A stretch of DNA of 64,000 nt from Lineus longissimus (Eukaryota > Nemertea > Pilidiophora > Heteronemertea > Lineidae), in assembly GCF_910592395.1 (NCBI RefSeq), contig NC_088310.1:25003491-25067490 (forward strand), written 5' to 3'. The notes below the pieces were generated by a model. The model saw only the letters and a program-made list of their open reading frames with translations, did not search any database and had not been told where the DNA came from. Below, piece by piece: positions 57,125-64,000 of this stretch. Within the stretch, counting starts at the first letter, position 1. Each line of letters opens with the position of its first letter. A program made the translations under genes and the position numbers.

Positions 57125-58198
57125 ATGGATCAATACGTATACAACATCACAGCAACACATCCTTTGCTTGCAGAGGACGTGCTGGACAATGACCAATCGG
57201 TAGTATTAAATGTGATTGGTAAAATTACAACATACACCAACAAGTATATCATGGGATTCGTCATAATAATCGGCATACTGGGAAACATTTTATCCGTTAT
57301 AGTTTTCGCAAGATGCAAGAAACGAGATATGGTGACCGTCATGTATCTCACACCTCTTGCCTACGCCGACCTCATCACCTGCCTCTACGGAATTTACCCG
57401 TGGGTTGTCACGGGAGTGCTAGAGGAATCGTTCGGCTATTTCTTCATTGAGCCCCGCTTCTCTATAACTCCGTTCATCCTTTGCAAAGTTGTACACTACG
57501 TTTACCGCACTTTTTCATGTTGTTCCTCTTACCTTCTAGTATTGTTTTCTTGCGAACGATGCCTGGGGGTTTGGCGCCCTATAAAAGTCCACCAGTTTGC
57601 TACCAAAAGGAGGCGAGTTTGGGCAATTACCCTGACAATCTTCCTTCAAGCTTTTCTCAACTCCCCTATTTTGATATATTTTTCGTTGCATCGAATCCCA
57701 GGGACAAATACCATCAACTGTTTCTACTACGCACCTCATTTATCCGTAATGGAGAAATATTGTCTCGTTCAGATCATGCATATTGTCCTTCCTCACGGTC
57801 TACCCTGTTTCCTTATTGTTACCTTGAGTATCTTGATAGTGGTCGGCCATCGCCGGGCTCAAAGAGAGACCGCTGCGGTTACGGGAGAAGTCCGGAGGGA
57901 CCGGAACAGCTTGGTGAGTTTATTGCTGATTTCTCTGCTATACATCGTGTGCACCACCCCATATGTGTCAGCTTGGGGGTACTATGACCATGTTAAGGAC
58001 TTCACCAGCCCCACCCCACAGCAACTACTAGTCCTATTCAAGGTTGGGATGTTTACTACATCCATCTCCATGATGAATTACAGTTTTAACTTTCTGATCT
58101 ATTCGTTTACTTTGAAGGTATACAAAGAAGAACTGAAATCGCTGGTTTTGTCTGTCCGTCAGTTGTGCTCCAGAACTCGTCGAAAACCGGTCCAATAA
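57125..58198 (+). CDS. Class A orphan GPCR, tandem copy 3 (357 aa)
   Basis: Intronless paralogue. ATG 57125 is preferred to 57017 because the extra 36 residues have no counterpart in the other copies. It shares the helix 4-loop 2 type of copy 2 (IYFSLHRIPGTNTINCFYY) but the N-terminus of copy 1 (MDQYVYNITATHPLL), so it looks mosaic. ERC, CTTP and NFLIY are kept. The tail is basic (CSRTRRKPVQ). AATAAA at 58443-58448 is a likely polyA signal. Confidence 0.87.
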   Translation: MDQYVYNITATHPLLAEDVLDNDQSVVLNVIGKITTYTNKYIMGFVIIIGILGNILSVIVFARCKKRDMVTVMYLTPLAYADLITCLYGIYPWVVTGVLEESFGYFFIEPRFSITPFILCKVVHYVYRTFSCCSSYLLVLFSCERCLGVWRPIKVHQFATKRRRVWAITLTIFLQAFLNSPILIYFSLHRIPGTNTINCFYYAPHLSVMEKYCLVQIMHIVLPHGLPCFLIVTLSILIVVGHRRAQRETAAVTGEVRRDRNSLVSLLLISLLYIVCTTPYVSAWGYYDHVKDFTSPTPQQLLVLFKVGMFTTSISMMNYSFNFLIYSFTLKVYKEELKSLVLSVRQLCSRTRRKPVQ

Positions 58199-59095
58199 TC
58201 GAGCTGCTAAGGTTTCCAGTTGCTAAGGTTTGACTAGGACACATGCGATTCAAATGGCACGTGGAGCACTTGGCATCTGAAGTCTTGAAATGTTCTCACC
58301 AATAAGGCTTGCATAATGTCTTTTTGTAAATGTTGGTATTTAGTAACGCGATTACCACACGGTATACAAATGACTTTCTGCAATCATCGTGTTTTTCGTC
58401 TTATCATGAAAGTAAAGTACCTTTGCTTAACGAGTGTCTTGAAATAAACTCTTGTAATCCTGGTGACCAAGGGTCAATGATAAGGAAAGGGAAGTCATGT
58501 AAGTTGACCATTGTGTTGAAATAGAAGAGGAGTACTGTACCGGTATCAAGGAAATTACAATGGCGTCAGAGAGGAAGAATATGTATATTTTCTAATTTTT
58601 CATTTGGAAATATTGAAGGAATGTCTTTGAGGAAGTTTTGGTGTGTTTGTGTGCAGGTCCTTAGCACTTTGGTAAGTCAAGTTACGTTATCCTTACCAAC
58701 ACTAATCAGCCTTTTTTCGCTTTTTTAAATGATGTTAAGTTGAGAGCCGACATTTGTCATCAAACACACAACGAAAGTCGCTATTCATTATACACATGTA
58801 CTTCTTTTTAATGTAAATTTCAGGTGTTACTACACAAAGTGGAAGGTAAACCATTTTCCTTTTCTTCCTTCCCAAGAACTTCTCCAGCTTGTGACCAAAT
58901 CCATGTATATGAAAAAACAACCCTTCGCAATGACCAAATTGCTATAATAAATTCACTGAGATATTTGATATATGTAGTTGAAGTTTCTGTCAGGTTATGA
59001 TTTCGCACGTCTTTGAAATCCTCCAAATATTTCGGCTTACGTTTCTTTACAAGCTTTGTTCTCGGTCGATCACAGAATATCGTTTACTTTCACAG
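58199..59095 (+). other. Intergenic / 5' region of the CUB-EGF gene
   Basis: The first ~60 nt are still homologous to the tails of the other GPCR copies. Beyond the polyA signal the region holds a candidate signal-peptide exon (58621-58671) and otherwise nothing recognised. Confidence 0.45.
58621..58671 (+). CDS. Candidate signal-peptide exon of the CUB-EGF gene
   Basis: ATG followed by MSLRKFWCVCVQVLSTL, a short basic then hydrophobic start, and a strong donor (TTG|GTAAGTC, phase 0). It joins in frame to Cys at 59101 if the acceptor is the GGACAG at 59100. The better acceptor (CACAG at 59095) would need phase 1, in which case the true first exon lies elsewhere. Confidence 0.3.
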
Positions 59096-59100
59096 GACAG

Positions 59101-60290
59101 TGTACGGCGGCTCTAACACTCAGCGACATGTCTGGGGCCATCAAATCACCCGGTTACCCAATTAGTTACTCGAGAGGAAACTTCTGTACTTGGAAAATGA
59201 AGGTAATATTGTTGTAATGACCGAATCTTTTTATATCTAATCGTTGGAGAACCAGTGAATATGAGAACAACAAACATTGAGAGAGACTTAAAAACTTACT
59301 CCGCCAGACCTTCTTTAGAAAGGGGTTTATTTCATCCTACAGTTAGCTTCAGAGCCTTCACTCGGCACTTCCTTATGCGACTGACTCTGCATATGCGATG
59401 ACTTTGTCGTAAGTTGTCAATAGCACTCAGCTACATGTGCCAACGATTAGATTAGATGGCAGCGCCGAAAGGAAACTGCCCTTTGCATTGGATTAATATC
59501 GATATAAGTTACTGGTCTGAAACTGCAACTATCGTGGTTACCAGTGTGATTACTCAAATATTTGGCCGGGGAAAAGATGGAGATAAATGCATTCTTAAGA
59601 ATTCTAAAACTTTCCTTTTTTAAGGTACCATGGTCGATGAATTCGCACACACTGCAGTTGACAATAAAGGATTTTGACGTAGAAGCTGGGGATTATATTT
59701 CGGGGCTGTGCATTTACGATTACGTCCATATCACTGTTAAGACAAGCACTGATAGTAATAGTGCACTGAACGAAATGTAAGACGTGTGTTTATCTCATAC
59801 AGCGTACTGGTGAAATGTTAGGACAACGAGTGGCCTGAAATAGTCATATACAGTGGAACCCCGGTAACAATACCACTCATGGGACAGGTTGAATGGTCGC
59901 GTTACCGGGGTAGTTGCCGACCGGGGTTCCACAGTAGCTCTCAACATCGCCGCCAGGGATGCCAGAATCTGACAAGTATGATACAGAATGTGGTTGCATG
60001 TATACCTGCCAGTTTTGGTGTTGGCAGGCCAGTCAACCTCCCCAAACGTCACGACAAAAGAGTCGGTTCCTTTAAAAATGCTAGATTTAAACATCATATG
60101 AGCGCGTTGTCTTATGTTGAAGTTTAGTAAATATCGATGAAGGTTTTCAAACAATGTCTTCTTAGGTTCTGTAACACTGAACTCCCTGCAGACAGCTACA
60201 CCTTCGATAAAGTCCTGGAGTTCCAAGTCGTATTCTCTAGCGATACATACACCCACAAGAAGGGATTCTGGATATCATATCAAATCATCG
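59101..60290 (+). CDS. CUB domain 1 (three exons)
   Basis: Exons 59101-59202, 59625-59776 and 60166-60290. Hallmarks: GAIKSPGYP, C.WKM, KDFDVE, the second Cys pair (CIYDYV and FCNTE) and a terminal GFWISYQ. Internal intron phases are 0 and 2, and the domain ends in phase 1. Confidence 0.8.
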
Positions 60291-63200
60291 GTAAGGACTA
60301 AGGTGGCATTCCGTACGACCCATAGCGGCTCGTTTCTTTGAAGAGGAAATCTACTGCAATAGAGAGGCTGAAATGAATTTACTACTCTCTAAGTTAGACC
60401 GACCATTCAGACTGATATATAGCCTCTATCTCCATGCGCCGATTCGAACCATCGTAACGGGGCGGCCCGCTTCGAACGCCTGGATTTAGTGTAAACTTCA
60501 GTTTGTTTTCTTCGTGTTCAGGCCGGGAGCACGTCATTCAATCTTGTCTCCAAGTACTTGTAGATCCTCTTACCTCTAATCTTTTCAACTATGATATATT
60601 GTGTTGATATTTTCCCAGAAATTGTTCCGACCACCTTCCCAGCCACGACTACGGCAGTGAGCGGTCAGACAGGGAGCGGCTCATGCGGTGGCATCAGGAC
60701 AGTCCAAACAACGGGAATCGACTATCTCATGAGTCCAAACTATCCTGGCCAATACGACAATAACATCTACTGCGCTTGGAATATACAGGTATTTATTAAC
60801 AGATTGATTTATTGATTTAAGCAATGATAAATTCATAATGACGCCGGTTGATGTCTTACATGTACATGTATTTCTTTATCAGTCAGAAAAATACTGGGGG
60901 TTAAAAATGCAAAAAAATGGTCCAGGCTGATTACTCTTTAAAGGAAGAGGCAGGCTTTATACATGTAATTATGCTTAAAATCTCGTGATTGTCATATATT
61001 CACATAGCACGTACTGCTATTCCTCTCACACATTTGTCATATTTCAAGGTCAAAGAAAACAACGCCAGGGTCGTCTTGAAATTCGAAGATTTTGACGTTG
61101 ACACTCGCGGTGCATGTACAGCTAACGACTTCGTGAAAGTCCGCCGCGGAGGAAGTACGGCCCCTGGGGACATACTCACGTAAACGAATAACCAAACTCA
61201 GTTTCCTAACCCAAAAAAACCACTTACTGCTCACTGGCCATCAGCCACCAACACCAAGACGTATAACTAAGATGAGGTTTCAAACCAATTCCGCAATTCC
61301 TTTTTCAGAAATATACGTGTATATCTAATACTTCAAAAAGGTAATGGCATCCCATTACATGCCATGAACTATCTTACGTGGCATATGTTTGTCTGATACA
61401 TTTTGGTTATACTGTACAGAATTATACAGGGAAAATTAATGCGACATGCATTCTAGGTTACAAAGAGCCACCTGCATGGTTGTAGATGATGAAACTCATT
61501 TTACTCGTACCAGTGATTCCTTTGCAGTAACTCTTTATGGTAGAGTTTCATCCGTGCATACATTCCTCTTCAGTTTTTGCAACGCCATGCTATCCAGACC
61601 AAATGGGCTTATAACATCTGGTAGTTACAAGTCCTTGGTTGTCGAATTTTCTACCAACGATTACACCAACGCCAGGGGATTCAAAGCCTCGTACAAGATT
61701 GACTGTAAGTTCAGATACTGGTTTACACAGTACAGATCCTCCAAGAACATTTTCAAAAATATCGTAAATAAGAAAAAACCGTTTCCCCGGGAAATCATCC
61801 ACGTGGTGCTCTCTGTAGAGAAATCCAAACACCATAGTTGGAACGCTCCAACCGGCTGCATGGTCGTTCGTAGTATCAAGAAGTCTATTAAAGGAGGAGA
61901 TTTGGGCTCGCTGTCGCCGGGAGTGGCGCAGTAGAAACAAAGGCACTGTCAACTCTTAGGTTCCGGATCCAATTCCCGTCTTTGGTTCCCCTATCCTCAT
62001 GAGATAGAGAGGAATCCCCAATATATATATAGTCAATGGAGCTAAGTACTGATGTCCGAGTTGTCGCTCAATTCTCAGCTCAGAATTTTGAAATTAAATC
62101 AAGTGACAATTGTTTATTCTGCATATGTGTATGACTACTTCATATGTAGAACCCTTGTTGTTTTAGGGAGTTGTAGAAGAAGCTCAGATCAAGAAAACAT
62201 TTGCAACAATGGCGTTTGTGAGGTACGATTTTATAAATTCGGTTGATACAGCCTTCATGACACATTTAATTCGCGATTCTCACGTCCGGTTTGCTATCAG
62301 GAGTGCTTTGACAGTTTTGGAGAATTCTACCTAGACGATTAACCTGATCGAAGTAAGTTCAAAATGTTGAGTAAAGTCGGAAATTCTCTTTGTTGTTGAC
62401 GCTGGCGTGGTTCTTCGTTTGAGCACAGGCCACTGAATCAAGTGTCAGTAAGGGGTCAAAACCTTGTGAAATGGTTCAGGTAGAAGAGGGAGCAAGAAAT
62501 CCAAGAGGAAGCAAGAAATCCCTTACGGACCGACCTCTGTGGATTCCTTCTCCTTCTTCTGCCTTAACCTTTCATGGACATTTTACCACCTTTTAACCCC
62601 TCACTAACCCCTGATGCAATGGCCTCCAGTTTGAGGCAATCATTTGTGTTGGTTTGCAGCTTTTCGCCAATAGCTCCATTGGCTGTTCGTGCAGCTCTGG
62701 TATGGGGGGCCAGTACTGTGACCGGACCTTGTACTGCGCGAGTAGTCCTTGCGTGCATGGCCAGTGTCAGGAGGGATTGGGAGCCTATGTCTGTGTTTGC
62801 AATCCGGGCTACGCCGGTAAGTATATTGCAGTAGCTTGCGTACATGTACGTATATGATGGTTGATTGTGTTCATTGAAATGCACAATCATTGTCAGATCG
62901 GCCTAAAATTTGAATGAAAAACACATTTTCCGGTGACCTTTGGGGGTATTTGCCCCCTGCCCCCTCTTCGGGGCTCCATGGACGGTCCTTTGCCTTTGGT
63001 GACGAACTCAGGTCGAGAAAATCAACATCTGCCGAGAGTACTCGAAAGGACCAAAACGAACAGTAGACATTGGGCTGGATGGGTCGATAGCACTTAAGAC
63101 TACTCTCCACGCAATTTCGGTCAATGATCATATTGTCATGACCTGATATGGTCCCTATAGGAAACTCCTAGAAGTCCAGATTGTCAGCCTCGCATTAATA

Positions 63201-63877
63201 ATCTCAGCTTGACAGTAGCCATTCATCAGTTTTTAGTGATTTCCTCCTCAGACACGAATAAGAATGCAATTAAAAGCGCAAAGCTTGGAGATTAATTAAG
63301 AGGGAGTCATAATGGATGGGCAGATTCCTGGCAACTTAATAACAAGTTCACCATAGTTTCTTTGTGAAGGCGACGATTAACTATATTATCAAGAATGAGC
63401 TATTTCATGATTGGAAGCTGCATACTCAAGAATATGCCTTATTTATCACCCCGGAGAATTAGTAGCCTCTGTGAAGCAACTTCGCGGACTGGCAAATATA
63501 TACAGGTTTGAGACTGGTTTATCTTGAGGGCACCAGTAACGAGGCATGTTGAGATGTTTTGCCTTCTAATGCCTTGCAGAGTCAAAATTTTATTGCTTGG
63601 TAACTTGTGGCCTCTGACAGAATACTGATTCTCAGGGATAAATACAACCTGGTACCATACGTGAGCAACAGCATGCCGCATAGATTTCACTGTTGTTTCT
63701 ATATTTCAGGTGTAAATTGTGATCGACAAATCAACGAATGTTCCTCCAACCCTTGTCAACATGGCGGCCTGTGTAAAGATGGCGTCAACGGTTTCCAGTG
63801 CACGTGCACATCTGGTTACTTTGGCGACAACTGTGAGAAGGACGTGAATGAGTGTTTGTCCAGCCCATGTGATAACG
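59101..63877 (+). CDS. CUB-EGF extracellular protein, 5' part (continues past the window)
   Basis: Exons: 59101-59202 (or from 59096), 59625-59776, 60166-60290, 60619-60788, 61049-61179, 61574-61704, 62167-62222, 62660-62816 and 63710-63877, with a donor GTAGGT leading off the window. Every junction restores frame with GT-AG sites. The product has two CUB domains, a Thr/Pro linker between them (VPTTFPATTTA), then EGF modules. The first EGF is split over two exons; the last complete one is a Notch-like unit (INECSSNPC). This domain order occurs in fibropellin-, cubilin- and receptor-like extracellular proteins that bind ligands through calcium-dependent CUB and EGF contacts. Whether it ends in a membrane anchor cannot be seen. 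Confidence 0.8.
59851..59934. mobile_element. 84-bp MITE in the CUB 1 intron
   Basis: The ends (CAGTGGAACCCCGGT and its complement, with one mismatch in the outer bases) are flanked by TA at 59849-59850 and 59935-59936. The CAGTNNAACC termini match the style of the 836-bp element in the RhoU-like intron. Confidence 0.6.
60619..61704 (+). CDS. Linker and CUB domain 2 (three exons)
   Basis: Exons 60619-60788, 61049-61179 and 61574-61704. Hallmarks: CGGIRT, YLMSPNYPGQY, CAWNI, FEDFDVD, ANDFVKVR, FCNAMLSRP and GFKASYKID. The acceptor at 61573 rather than an earlier one is chosen because it removes an uncharacteristic insert and puts FCNAML directly after GDILT, as in other CUBs. Intron phases match those of CUB 1. 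Confidence 0.8.
61921..61980 (+). repeat. Possible tRNA-derived SINE head in an intron
   Basis: TGGCGCAGTAG (61924-61934) fits a pol III A-box and GGATCCAATTCCC (61965-61977) resembles a B-box about 30 nt on. No complete cloverleaf. Confidence 0.35.
62167..63877 (+). CDS. EGF modules of the CUB-EGF protein
   Basis: Exon 62167-62222 supplies the first cysteines (SCRRSS.. NICNNGVCE). Exon 62660-62816 completes that EGF (GCSCSSGMGGQYC) and encodes most of a second (YCASSPCVHGQC). Exon 63710-63877 closes it (GVNCDRQ), encodes a full calcium-type EGF and opens a fourth (VNECLSSPCDNG). The last exon is bounded by phase-1 introns. Confidence 0.8.
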
Positions 63878-64000
63878 GTAGGTGGTTTGGAAGAGGTCTG
63901 TTCTTCCCGATACTGGTTTCTTTTTGGCGAATATGGAAGAAATAGCATTCCGCGAAGATGACGTCACTGCAGCTGCTGCCCTCTATTTCCCCATCGCTGA

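Noticed and set aside
60425-60485. GGTTCGAATC on the minus strand, a tRNA T-loop-like word
   Set aside because: The T-stem does not pair and no A-box lies at a proper distance.
61446-61573. Open frame just upstream of the last CUB 2 exon as part of that exon
   Set aside because: It is in frame, but including it would insert ~43 residues between GDILT and FCNAML where other CUBs have none. The acceptor at 61573 fits better.
1-64000. CRISPR arrays, operons, prophage or viral genes
   Set aside because: None seen; the spliced genes mark this as animal nuclear DNA.

Overview
The window is metazoan nuclear DNA. Its coding sequence is broken into short exons with GT-AG introns (one GC-AG). It encodes calcium-binding-type EGF modules, CUB modules, an atypical Rho GTPase, a TRPV-like channel and class A GPCRs. 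Introns and intergenic spaces are long and hold MITEs, a foldback transposon and simple repeats. The gene content and the repeated TACATGTACATGTA and AGGCCTA words suggest a marine invertebrate bilaterian (lophotrochozoan or non-vertebrate deuterostome). I cannot name the species.

Layout. 1-1454 (+): 3' end of a membrane receptor with EGF repeats, one transmembrane helix and a cytoplasmic tail carrying two NPxY-type motifs. 2112-4266: a 2.15 kb foldback element, two ~1.05-1.1 kb inverted arms around a 10 bp spacer, flanked by a 6 bp target duplication. 5461-6935 (+): a three-exon gene for a small unrecognised protein with a C-terminal membrane anchor. 8862-23993 (+): a three-exon RhoU/RhoV-like GTPase with a TATA/CCAAT promoter and a 10.7 kb second intron holding a TA-flanked MITE. 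24-49 kb: 3' flank, then a gene-poor stretch of about 23 kb with only repeats. 49289-51244 (-): an intronless TRPV-like channel with an unusual pore. 53018-58198 (+): three near-identical intronless GPCR genes in tandem. 58.6 kb to the end (+): the 5' part of a second extracellular-matrix/receptor-type gene, two CUB modules then EGF modules, running off the window.

Functional themes. The EGF/TM gene that ends at the left edge and the CUB-EGF gene that starts at the right edge lie on the same strand and may be related receptors. The TRPV-like channel and the GPCR trio are adjacent and divergently oriented, which invites the idea of a sensory locus, though nothing in the sequence proves joint use. 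The RhoU-like GTPase is complete and keeps all nucleotide-binding motifs. The most unusual structures are the foldback element with its three-part tandem satellite, the homogenised GPCR array, and the TRPV-like channel with a non-canonical filter.
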